Assembly: GCA_965204215.1 (NCBI GenBank)
Contig: CBDBDZ010000013.1
Location: 868,001 to 932,000 of the forward strand
Direction: 5' to 3'
Source of the DNA: CBDBDZ01 sp965204215
GTDB taxonomy: Bacteria; Pseudomonadota; Gammaproteobacteria; Pseudomonadales; GM7GCV1
Length of the DNA: 64,000 nt
This document shows, one piece after another, positions 37,928-45,881 of the stretch. Within the stretch, counting starts at the first letter, position 1; every line of letters begins with the position of its first letter. Position numbers and translations under genes: made by a program. The notes below the pieces were generated by a model, which saw nothing but the letters and a program-made list of their open reading frames with translations, was not told where the DNA came from and made no database searches.

Positions 37928-38101
37928 CCCAGATTATGCATTAGACTTCGTAATGAACACAAAAATGGCAATGAAAACAGGTGCTCGCGCAAGAACAATA
38001 AACGCAGGCATAGCCACCCTATGGTGAGTATTATTTTTCGAGCAAGCGCCTGTTTTTGAAGTCATTATTGTGTGTAATAGATTCCTAATGCATAATTTGG
38101 G
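37928..38101 (+). repeat. 174-bp miniature element, TTAAA duplication
   Basis: Ends CCCAGATTATGCATTAG and CTAATGCATAATTTGGG, with TTAAA on both sides (37923-37927, 38102-38106). Inside is a long inverted pair around AAACAGG and CGAGCAAGCGCCTGTTT that would make a strong hairpin. It differs from the copy at 39156 at five positions. It ends 21 bp before the GST start. Confidence 0.9.
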
Positions 38102-38122
38102 TTAAACAGTGAATAAAAAAGT

Positions 38123-39172
38123 ATGTCTACTCCTGATCGAATTACCTTAATTGGTCATACTCCTTCGCCCTATACTCAAAAAATGCTGGGCTTGCTGCGC
38201 TACCGCCGTATTCCATATTCCATTGTGTGGGCTAACCCGTCAGAGGCGCTGGAGGCTAAAGGCATTAAGCAGCCCAAGGTTGTCCTGTTGCCAACATTTA
38301 TTTTTGAAGACAGGATTGAACCCTACGCGATGGTAGATTCCACCCCGATTATTCGAAAACTGGAACTGAGCCATCAGGGTCGATCAGTCTTGCCAGTGGA
38401 TTCGGCTTTGGCATTCATTGATTATTTGTTGGAAGATTTTGCCGACGAGTGGGTTACCAAATATATGTTTCACTATCGTTGGTATGTTGAGCAAGACGCA
38501 GACAATGCAGGCACACTGCTGCCATACTGTACGAACCCCAGCATGAATTCTGACACACAGCAGCGAGTCAAAGAATATGTCAGTAAACGCCAGATAGAAA
38601 GGCTTTATGTGGTGGGTTCAAACGATATCACAGCTCCTGTGATTGATGCCAGTTATCGTCGTTTTCTGCAAGCGATGGAAACGCATCTGACCAATCAGTC
38701 TTATTTGCTTGGCAATAGACCAGGGGCAGGGGATTTTGCCCTCTACGGTCAGCTTACTCAGCTGGTAGGGCTTGACCCAACGCCTCGCAGGATTGCTCAC
38801 GAGATTTCACCGCGTACCGTGGCATGGACTCAACTGATGGCCGACTTAAGTGGTTTAGAGCCCCAGGATGATCAGTGGTTTGCATTAGCAGAGCAGCCAG
38901 ATTCGCTTAAAACTATTTTGAGTGAAGTAGGTCGTGTTTACGCGCCTGCCTTGCTGGCTAATGCGGCGGCGTTGCAAGCAGGGGAAAAACAATGGGAGGC
39001 TGAAATTGATGGTGCATCTTGGGTGCAACAAAGCTTCCCGTATCAAGGTAAATGTTTGCAATGGATTAACGGGCAATATCAGGCATTAAGCGATGCGGAT
39101 AAGCAAAAGGTGGACGCTATATTGGCAGGTACTGGATGCGAGCAAATCATTTTAACCCAGATTATGCATTAG
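38123..39172 (+). CDS. glutathione S-transferase family protein
   Basis: 349 aa. Thioredoxin-like N-domain (ITLIGHTPSPYTQKMLGLLRYRRIPYSIVW, residues about 7-36, then VVLLPTFIFEDR with the cis-Pro position and VDSTPIIRKLE) and a helical C-domain, extended by about 100 residues. The last residues TQIMH and the TAG stop come from the miniature element at 39156. The start lacks a clear ribosome site, being 21 bp from another copy of that element. Substrate unknown. Confidence 0.85.
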   Translation: MSTPDRITLIGHTPSPYTQKMLGLLRYRRIPYSIVWANPSEALEAKGIKQPKVVLLPTFIFEDRIEPYAMVDSTPIIRKLELSHQGRSVLPVDSALAFIDYLLEDFADEWVTKYMFHYRWYVEQDADNAGTLLPYCTNPSMNSDTQQRVKEYVSKRQIERLYVVGSNDITAPVIDASYRRFLQAMETHLTNQSYLLGNRPGAGDFALYGQLTQLVGLDPTPRRIAHEISPRTVAWTQLMADLSGLEPQDDQWFALAEQPDSLKTILSEVGRVYAPALLANAAALQAGEKQWEAEIDGASWVQQSFPYQGKCLQWINGQYQALSDADKQKVDAILAGTGCEQIILTQIMH

Positions 39173-39329
39173 ATTTCGTAATGAACACAAAAATGGCAAT
39201 AAAAACAGGCGCTCGCGCAAGAACAATAAACGCAGGCATAGCCACCCTATGGTGAGTATTATTTTTCGAGCAAGCGCCTGTTTTTGAAGTCATTATTATG
39301 TGTAATAGATTGCTAATGCATAATTTGGG
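39156..39329 (+). repeat. 174-bp miniature element, TTTAA duplication
   Basis: Same length and orientation as the copy at 37928. TTTAA stands at 39151-39155 and 39330-39334. It supplies the end of the GST frame. The remaining gene-free part to 39556 shows nothing I can name. Confidence 0.9.
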
Positions 39330-39556
39330 TTTAAAAAGAAGCAGTAGAAAGCCCTGGGTTACGATGCAATAATAAGTGTTTCGGATGGAGCAAGAAATAT
39401 TAAAAAAAGCGAGTGAGTAGTTGATAGGTACATTTTGGATGCCGTATAATTCTCGAATCAGTATTTTTTGTTTCTCATACACATCATTCTTGTCTTTGTA
39501 TTGATGTACATCATATTCAAAATGTTAATATTTCACCGAGCGATTGGACATATAAG

Positions 39557-40891
39557 ATGAAGATAGCGATTATTGGTGGCGGTCCTTCTGGCTGTGCTGC
39601 AGCACACTTTGCACAAAAGCACCTGAAAAATTCTGATATTACAATTTTTGAAGCTGCTCCTGCATTGGGTGGTAGAGCAACGACCTTGCGTAAAGATGGC
39701 TGGGTATTGGACAGCGGTGCAAGCTTTATGACGAATTTTTATCCTCGCTTGTTTCGCATTGCGAAAGAGCGAGGCTTTTTGGATCAAATCGTTGAAATGA
39801 ACCGAATATCGGGCTTGGCAAAGAATGGCTCGGTTGCCCCTTTGGATGTGAGTTCAACGATTTCGTTTTTGGGTTTTCCTTATTTGCGGTTTTTTGAAAA
39901 GATGAAAATGGCTTTTTGGACTGCCAAAATGACTATGAAACGGGGATCGATGGATTTGGCCAAGCCACAAACCCTGGCTCCCTATGATAACGTCTCTATT
40001 GAAGAATATGCTCTTTCTGAGCTCAATTCAAATATTTATCATTCTTTAATCCGACCAGCAATTGAACCTTTTTGGTATTTTTCCTGTGCAGAGGTTTCTC
40101 GGTCATTGGTAATGGGGTTGACGGCTCAAGCCGTGGGCGCTAAATTCTATTGTGTTCCCAAAGGGATTGATCTGTTGTGTTCAAATATGGCCGCAGACGC
40201 TGTGGTCAAAACAAATTGTCGTGTACACCGCATTACAAAGGATTCATCTGGTTTTGTTGTTGCCACTTCTGAAAATGGAAATGAAAAAACAGAATCATTT
40301 GATAGGGTCGTCATTGCCACAACTGCGAGTGTCGCGAAGACGATCTCAAAAGACTTGGATTATTCTCCTGTTGTTCACTCCTATCTGGATTCCCAAACCT
40401 ATGCTTCCAACATCCACGTTGGTTTTCGAATTCCACGGGTTGAACCTCCTCCATTGGTTGGCGCTATATTCCCGTGCGATGAAGAGAATAGAATACTTGC
40501 AGCCATTTCTTTTCATCGGGTCAAGCATATGAATTTTCAAGGCGAAGAGGAATTGGTCAGTGTGTACCTGTCCAACCAGGCAGCGAAGAAATATTTGAAT
40601 TCCACAGACGAAGATCTCGCTGCTTTCGCATGGTCAAAACTTCAAGAGTATTGCTCATTCTTACCAAATAAAAAAAGTTTTTTTTCAATTCATCGAAGAG
40701 TGGAAGCCATCCCGGTTCATGAGGTGGGGCGGTATCGATTGGCTGCAGAGGCTCAGAATCATCAAAAAGAAAGTCCCATTCAATTCTGTGGAGATTATTG
40801 GTCTACGGCAACCGTCGAGGGGGCTATCGCTACGGCAGAACATTCCATACTTCAGTGGAAGTCCAAATCGCTAGAAATGATCGATTCTTAA
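39557..40891 (+). CDS. FAD-dependent oxidoreductase, amine-oxidase/protoporphyrinogen-oxidase-like
   Basis: 444 aa. Rossmann motif IAIIGGGPSGCAAAHFA, then GGRATTLRKDGWVLDSGASFM typical of the flavin amine-oxidase superfamily, and a C-terminal FAD-closing CGDYWSTATVEGAIATAEHSI. It belongs with NAD(P)/FAD proteins loosely called protoporphyrinogen oxidase-like; the substrate cannot be told. By eye its codons and composition look less AT-rich than its neighbours, which may mean transfer. A miniature element starts a few bases after the stop. Confidence 0.82.
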   Translation: MKIAIIGGGPSGCAAAHFAQKHLKNSDITIFEAAPALGGRATTLRKDGWVLDSGASFMTNFYPRLFRIAKERGFLDQIVEMNRISGLAKNGSVAPLDVSSTISFLGFPYLRFFEKMKMAFWTAKMTMKRGSMDLAKPQTLAPYDNVSIEEYALSELNSNIYHSLIRPAIEPFWYFSCAEVSRSLVMGLTAQAVGAKFYCVPKGIDLLCSNMAADAVVKTNCRVHRITKDSSGFVVATSENGNEKTESFDRVVIATTASVAKTISKDLDYSPVVHSYLDSQTYASNIHVGFRIPRVEPPPLVGAIFPCDEENRILAAISFHRVKHMNFQGEEELVSVYLSNQAAKKYLNSTDEDLAAFAWSKLQEYCSFLPNKKSFFSIHRRVEAIPVHEVGRYRLAAEAQNHQKESPIQFCGDYWSTATVEGAIATAEHSILQWKSKSLEMIDS

Positions 40892-40896
40892 TATAA

Positions 40897-41042
40897 GAGA
40901 GCTTTGCACAATGTCACGAGCGATGAAAATACAAGACAAAAAATGCGAAAAAGCGGAGTTTACTGGTAGTTGGTAGTAAATGAGCATTTTGAGCATGTTT
41001 TTAACGCAGTAGTTTCGAGCGCAGTAATTGTGCAAAGCTCTC
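40897..41042. repeat. third miniature element family, TATAA duplication
   Basis: 146 bp with 16-bp perfect terminal repeats GAGAGCTTTGCACAAT / ATTGTGCAAAGCTCTC, flanked by TATAA (40892-40896 and 41043-41047). It has no coding capacity. The ends recall IS5-type or related transposons; a parent element is not in view. Confidence 0.85.
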
Positions 41043-41132
41043 TATAAGACAAACATTTCAAAATATTGTATCCCTGCTATTGTGGTTTTTATTCCATTAT
41101 AATAGAGTTGTGACTTTCTAGAGGGGCCATAG

Positions 41133-42317
41133 ATGTCACATACATTTTTATCTCATTTATCAGATACTCTTAAACAGATTGAATTGGAAGGTTTGTATAA
41201 ATGTGAGCGAGAGATAACATCTGCCCAGAGTACACAAATAAGTGTGAATGACAAGTCTGTAATTAATCTTTGTGCAAATAACTATCTGGGGCTTGCAGAC
41301 CATCCAGCATTGAAAAAGGCCGCCAAAGATGCAATCGATGCTAAAGGGTTTGGAATGGCATCGGTTCGCTTTATTTGTGGAACGCAAGATATTCACCGCG
41401 AGCTTGAACGTAAACTTTCAAACTTTCTTAAAAAAGATGATTCTATTTTGTTTGCAGCTTGTTTTGACGCAAATGGAGGACTGTTTGAAGCGTTATTAGG
41501 TGCTGAAGATGCAGTGATTTCAGACAGCTTGAATCATGCTTCCATCATTGATGGAATTAGGCTTTGTAAAGCGAAGAGGTACCGTTATTCAAATAATGAT
41601 ATGAACAGCCTTGAAGATATGCTAAAGCAGGCTCGTGATGAAGGAGCTCGCCACATGATGATCGCAACCGATGGAGTATTTTCAATGGATGGCTATTTAG
41701 CGAATCTTCCTGAAATTAAGAGATTAGCAAGTCATTATGATGCTGTGTTAATGGTAGATGACTGCCATTCAACAGGTTTTATGGGACCTAATGGAGCAGG
41801 AACGGCAGACTATTATGGAGTCGATGTCGATATTTTGTCCGGGACGCTAGGCAAAGCCCTTGGGGGAGGAATTGGAGGTTATATCGCTGGTCCTCAGCAG
41901 GTAATTGATCTACTACGTCAAAGGGCTCGACCTTATCTGTTCTCAAACTCGTTACCTCCATCAGTTGTGTCCGCAGGTCTTGAGGCGATACGCCTGATTG
42001 AGGAAGGAAGTGATAAACGTCATCAGCTTTTCGAGAATACCAAATATTGGCGTCAAGGGCTTGAAAAATTAGGTTTTGAACTGCTACCTGGTGAACATCC
42101 GATAGTTCCAGTAATGCTGGGTGAAGCGAGACTTGCTCAAGAGATGGCGAATAAACTATTTGATGAAGGTATCTATGTCACTGGTTTCTTTTACCCTGTT
42201 GTTCCGTTAGGACAAGCTCGAGTACGTACACAAATGAATGCCGCTCTTACGAAAGACGATTTAAGAAAAGCTCTGAAAGCCTTTGGCAAGGTTGGTCGAG
42301 AACTCGGAGTCATATGA
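41133..42317 (+). CDS. kbl: 2-amino-3-ketobutyrate CoA ligase (glycine C-acetyltransferase)
   Basis: 394 aa PLP enzyme of the alpha-oxoamine synthase family: NLCANNYLGLADHPALK, FGMASVRFICGTQDIHRELE, DDCHSTGFMG and the PLP lysine region GTLGKALGGGIGGY. It converts 2-amino-3-ketobutyrate to glycine and acetyl-CoA, the second step of threonine breakdown. A GAGGGG site precedes the ATG, and a TATAAT at 41098-41103 may be its -10. tdh follows with two bases between. Confidence 0.95.
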   Translation: MSHTFLSHLSDTLKQIELEGLYKCEREITSAQSTQISVNDKSVINLCANNYLGLADHPALKKAAKDAIDAKGFGMASVRFICGTQDIHRELERKLSNFLKKDDSILFAACFDANGGLFEALLGAEDAVISDSLNHASIIDGIRLCKAKRYRYSNNDMNSLEDMLKQARDEGARHMMIATDGVFSMDGYLANLPEIKRLASHYDAVLMVDDCHSTGFMGPNGAGTADYYGVDVDILSGTLGKALGGGIGGYIAGPQQVIDLLRQRARPYLFSNSLPPSVVSAGLEAIRLIEEGSDKRHQLFENTKYWRQGLEKLGFELLPGEHPIVPVMLGEARLAQEMANKLFDEGIYVTGFFYPVVPLGQARVRTQMNAALTKDDLRKALKAFGKVGRELGVI

Positions 42318-42318
42318 A

Positions 42319-43352
42319 ATGAAAGCGTTAGAGAAAAGCAAGCCAGAGGAAGGGCTTTGGATGGTAGAGGCGCCAGTGCCTGAACTTAAACCCGATGAGG
42401 TGTTAATTCAGATTAAGAAAACTGCTATTTGTGGTACTGATATGCATATATGGAATTGGGACGATTGGGCTTCACATACTGTACCCATTCCGATGATTAC
42501 AGGTCACGAATTTTCTGGAGAAATTGTTGAACTTGGGAGAAATGTTACTGGATTAAAAATCGGACAACGATGCTCTGGTGAAGGTCATTTGATTGGTATT
42601 GAGAGTCGTCAGAGCAGATCTGGAAAGTTCCATCTTGACCCAGGAACTCGTGGAATTGGTGTAAACGAACAAGGCGCGTTTGCGGAATATCTTAAACTTC
42701 CAGCATTCAATGTCATTCCATTGCCTGACGATATTCCTGATGAAATTGGTGCTATTCTTGATCCATTAGGAAACGCTGTACATACAGCTCTGAGTTATGA
42801 TCTTTTAGGTGAGGATGTTTTAATCACAGGCGCAGGTCCTATTGGAATCATGGCTGCAGCAGTTTCACGTCATGCCGGTGCTCGAAATGTAGTAATCACG
42901 GATATTAATCCAGACCGGCTTAAACTTGCACAGAAGGTTGTAAAAAATGTGCGCACTGTTAATATAACAGAAGAGGATTTGAATAATGTGATTACTGAAT
43001 TGGATTGAAGGAAGGCTTTGACGTTGGATTAGAAATGTCTGGCAATCAATCTGCTCTTGATCAAATGATCGAAGCGCTTGTCATGGGTGGCAAAGTTGCG
43101 CTACTAGGCATTCCACCAGGTAAATCACCAGTGGATTGGTCTCGCATCGTATTTAAAGCGATTAACATTAAGGGAATCTATGGTCGTGAAATGTTTGAGA
43201 CCTGGTACAAAATGATAGCGATGTTGCAAAATGGCCTGGATATTAGCAAAATTATTACTCATGAATTTGAGATAGATGATTTTGAGAAAGGCTTCTTAAC
43301 AATGAAGTCTGGCACATCTGGAAAAGTTATCCTCAATTGGGCAACTACTTAG
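42319..43352 (+). pseudogene. tdh: L-threonine 3-dehydrogenase, single-base frameshift
   Basis: A zinc alcohol-dehydrogenase-family gene read in two frames: residues 1-229 up to the TGA at 43006, then EGFDVGLEMSGNQSALDQ to the stop at 43352. The parts abut at the point where E. coli Tdh has ELGMTEGFDVG. Restoring one G at TTGGATTG (43000-43007) gives ELGLKEGFDVG, so one base of a GGG run was probably lost. All motifs (CGTDMHIWNWDDWA, GHEFSGEIV, GAGPIGIMAAAVS, YGREMFETWYKM) are otherwise kept. It could be a recent null mutation or a sequencing error. Confidence 0.9.
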
Positions 43353-43392
43353 TCAGTCCTGAAAAACATGTACTGAAACTTCAAGAAAAAAG

Positions 43393-43481
43393 CTGAAACA
43401 TCCTGAAACAATAATTTGGTTAAAATCCTTATTTTATTGGTGTCTCAGAACGATTTGAAACAGTCTGAAACAATATTTTGG
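43393..43481 (+). repeat. imperfect direct repeats left of the att-like core
   Basis: GAAACA-CTGAAACAATA-TTTGGT occurs twice, at about 43395-43420 and 43456-43481, with further TGAAAC copies nearby. Such repeats next to attachment cores often bind integrase arms, or they are traces of an older insertion. Confidence 0.45.
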
Positions 43482-43500
43482 TGCCAAGACCGGACTCGAA
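43479..43500 (-). other. attachment-site candidate: isolated tRNA 3' end
   Basis: On the minus strand it reads TTCGAGTCCGG then TCTTGGCACCA: T-loop, 3' T-stem arm, acceptor strand and CCA of a tRNA, closest to leucine tRNAs (leuX type) from memory. The 5' remainder of the tRNA is absent, so it is a duplicated end left by integration. With this orientation the island should lie to the right and the intact tRNA at its far end. Confidence 0.7.
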
Positions 43501-43626
43501 ATGAAAAATTAATTATTTTTTATCAGATACTTAATGTTTTATAAAAAGATGATAGCAACACTGGTAGCAACAGTCCCATTAACTCAAAAATAGGGACTCC
43601 CCCTGTGTCAGGAAGCCTTCAATGGC

Positions 43627-43654
43627 TTATATTATTTTAATCAAAATAATATAA
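43627..43654. other. 28-bp palindrome inside the island's left end
   Basis: TTATATTATTTT and AAAATAATATAA, 12-bp arms around AATC. Between the att-like site and the coupling-ATPase remnant. Could be an operator or recombination-directionality site. The rest of 43501-43758 has no gene. Confidence 0.5.
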
Positions 43655-43758
43655 GGATACGAATTTTTAAAACGATTTTAGCCCACTTTGGTATTGACGA
43701 TTCCCAAGTGCCAGAGACAATGTTCAATACATAGCTCATCACTATATCTTATAACTAG

Positions 43759-45198
43759 AACTTAATCGCAAAAAAACGTTACGGTTCTCGCAAATACAAA
43801 AATGAATATGCGCTCTCATATCGACTGGTAGAACTCGCTTTAAACGGCTTACTACAATTATTGTGGTTACCACTCTGCTAAAGTTTCCAGTACCTGCGAA
43901 AACTGCTGACAAAATCTCAGCCCTTAACCATTAGTGAAACGGCGAGACAGCGACATACTTTTATTACTGGAGGTACTGGTTCAGGGAAAAGCGAAACCAT
44001 TAAATATTTAGTACGTAGTAATCTAGCAGAGCTAAAATCAGCAATAGTGATATTAGACCCACACGGTAGTCTCATCAATGACATTGCTCGATTTTTAGAG
44101 TTTGTCGATTCTGAGCGATTGGTCTTAGTATCGCCTAGCCTTTCAGCAAAACATCGAATCACCATTAATCCCTTTGAGGTCAGCGATACCAGTGAATCAG
44201 GTATTGAGACTCAAAGCTCGCATTTAACCTCAGCCTTTGAGCAAATACTCGGTGGTTTTACGCTGAATATGAACAGCTTGCTACCGCCTATTATCAGTGT
44301 GCTACTACACCGATTCGGTTCCGACTTTAGCGACTTGGTTCGGTTCCTGAATAATAGCGATAATAAAGACTTGGTGGAGTATGGTAAGAGTAAAATGCCT
44401 TACGATGAACATCGCCATTTTTTTAATCAACAGTTTCACTCAAAACACTATGACGGCACAAAAGAGGCCTTACGCAATCGTTTTCAATCCTTTCTCAATG
44501 TGCCGACCATTAAGCGTTTTACCTGTGGCGAGAGTACCCTCAATCTGGAATCGCTGATTGACCAGCGTAAAGTCATTTTGTTTGATTTGTCGGTGTCAGG
44601 GGCTTCTAAGAATGCCACTATTATTTTGGGGCAATTTATCACCGCTCTGATTCAAGGCTATTCAATACGTCGTCAGCGTTACAGAGGCAACCCCAAAACG
44701 CCGATTCATTTATTTGCCGATGAATGCCAGTACTTTACATCAAACGCCACTGAAATCATTTTAGGCGAATCGCGAAAGTATGGGTTGTATCTAACCCTTG
44801 CTACTCAGCGAACTCAACAGGTTGGTGACAAAATACTCGACGCGATACTGGGTAATGTTGGTGTATTTTTGACCGGTCGAAGCTTGGGTAAAACCATGCG
44901 GAAAATATCGACAGAACTAGATATTGAACGTGAAGCCATCCGTAACCTGCGAACAGGCCAATTTTACCTTTCTGTGCTTAATCGTGAACCCTACAAGGTA
45001 AAAGTGCCGTTCACAGGTCATAGAAAAGCCATGACAGCGGAACAATGGAAGCAAGTGAAAAATCAGCAGATACAGCAGTATTACCGACCTATTGGGGATC
45101 AACAACATCCACAATTTCAAAAAATAGACCATACCAATTTAGTAACGCTTCCTAGTCCTCATCCATTCACCAATGACCCCAATTGCAAGCTTATCTGA
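43759..45198 (+). pseudogene. conjugative coupling/TraD-VirD4-like ATPase, in-frame stop
   Basis: One frame runs from 43759 with KKRYGSRKYKNEYALSYRLV, meets a TAA at 43879-43881, then continues without shift into RQRHTFITGGTGSGKSE (Walker A), AIVILDPHGSLINDIA, HLFADECQYFTSNATEII (Walker B) and LATQRTQQVGDKI. No ATG, GTG or TTG lies between that stop and the Walker A, and the first usable start (GTG 44047) would omit the P-loop. I read it as a gene inactivated by a nonsense change. The 26-bp overlap with the next gene is typical of this pair. Confidence 0.78.
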
Positions 45199-45865
45199 AA
45201 AGCAGTTACAAGCTCTCGAAGCCTTATCGACGTATCGTTACCTCACCGCTCAACAGCTTGTCGATTTAAACATTGCCAGTAGTACCACCAATGCCCGCGA
45301 CCAGATTTTTTCAAAACTGGAAACAGGACGACAACCACTAGCCAAAGCTCATAATGCGGGACGGTTCATTGGCTACGGACAATTACCCTATATTCATTAC
45401 CTCACTAAGTACGGAGCAATAGCCTTAGCCGAATACTACCGCGTGCCATTAGAAAAAATCATCTATCCCAAAGGAGGAGTACAGTTTCAACGCGATATAT
45501 TTCATCGAATCAAAGTCATTGACTACCATATAAAATTTAGGCAGTGGGCAAAACAGCACGGCTATAGGATCACCATTGCCGATATGTATTTTGATAAAAT
45601 CGGCAGTCAGAGGCAAGGTGGACAGGTTTCAAAAACCAAGGTCATTTTATCCGATGGCAGCTTTATAGAACCTGACGCCATTTTGGGTATTCAACATCAA
45701 GGGCAAGATTCTATATATGTGCTTGAATATCATCGGCACACCGATAAAAAACGAGTAGCTCAGCAGTTATCCAAAGTACGACAAGCTATTGATAGTGATG
45801 GGGCTATCAATAGAAAATATCAGGTGAATACACGACCTTTGCTATTGTCGATTAGTGCTACTTAA
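45173..45865 (+). CDS. replication-relaxation family protein
   Basis: 230 aa. An N-terminal winged-helix (SEKQLQALEALSTYRYLTAQQLVDL) and the later FIEPDAILGIQHQG...VLEYHRHTDKKRVAQQL match the replication-relaxation (plant-pathogen-plasmid MobC-like) family that accompanies coupling ATPases on integrative elements. It may be cut a little short: it stops at RPLLLSISAT where relatives continue. Confidence 0.8.
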   Translation: MTPIASLSEKQLQALEALSTYRYLTAQQLVDLNIASSTTNARDQIFSKLETGRQPLAKAHNAGRFIGYGQLPYIHYLTKYGAIALAEYYRVPLEKIIYPKGGVQFQRDIFHRIKVIDYHIKFRQWAKQHGYRITIADMYFDKIGSQRQGGQVSKTKVILSDGSFIEPDAILGIQHQGQDSIYVLEYHRHTDKKRVAQQLSKVRQAIDSDGAINRKYQVNTRPLLLSISAT

Positions 45866-45881
45866 AGCTTTCTATATTGAT

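Noticed and set aside
43479..43565. A complete tRNA-Leu gene on the minus strand
   Set aside because: Only the 22 bases of the 3' end fit; the 5' T-stem strand, anticodon arm and D-arm cannot be formed from the sequence to the right.
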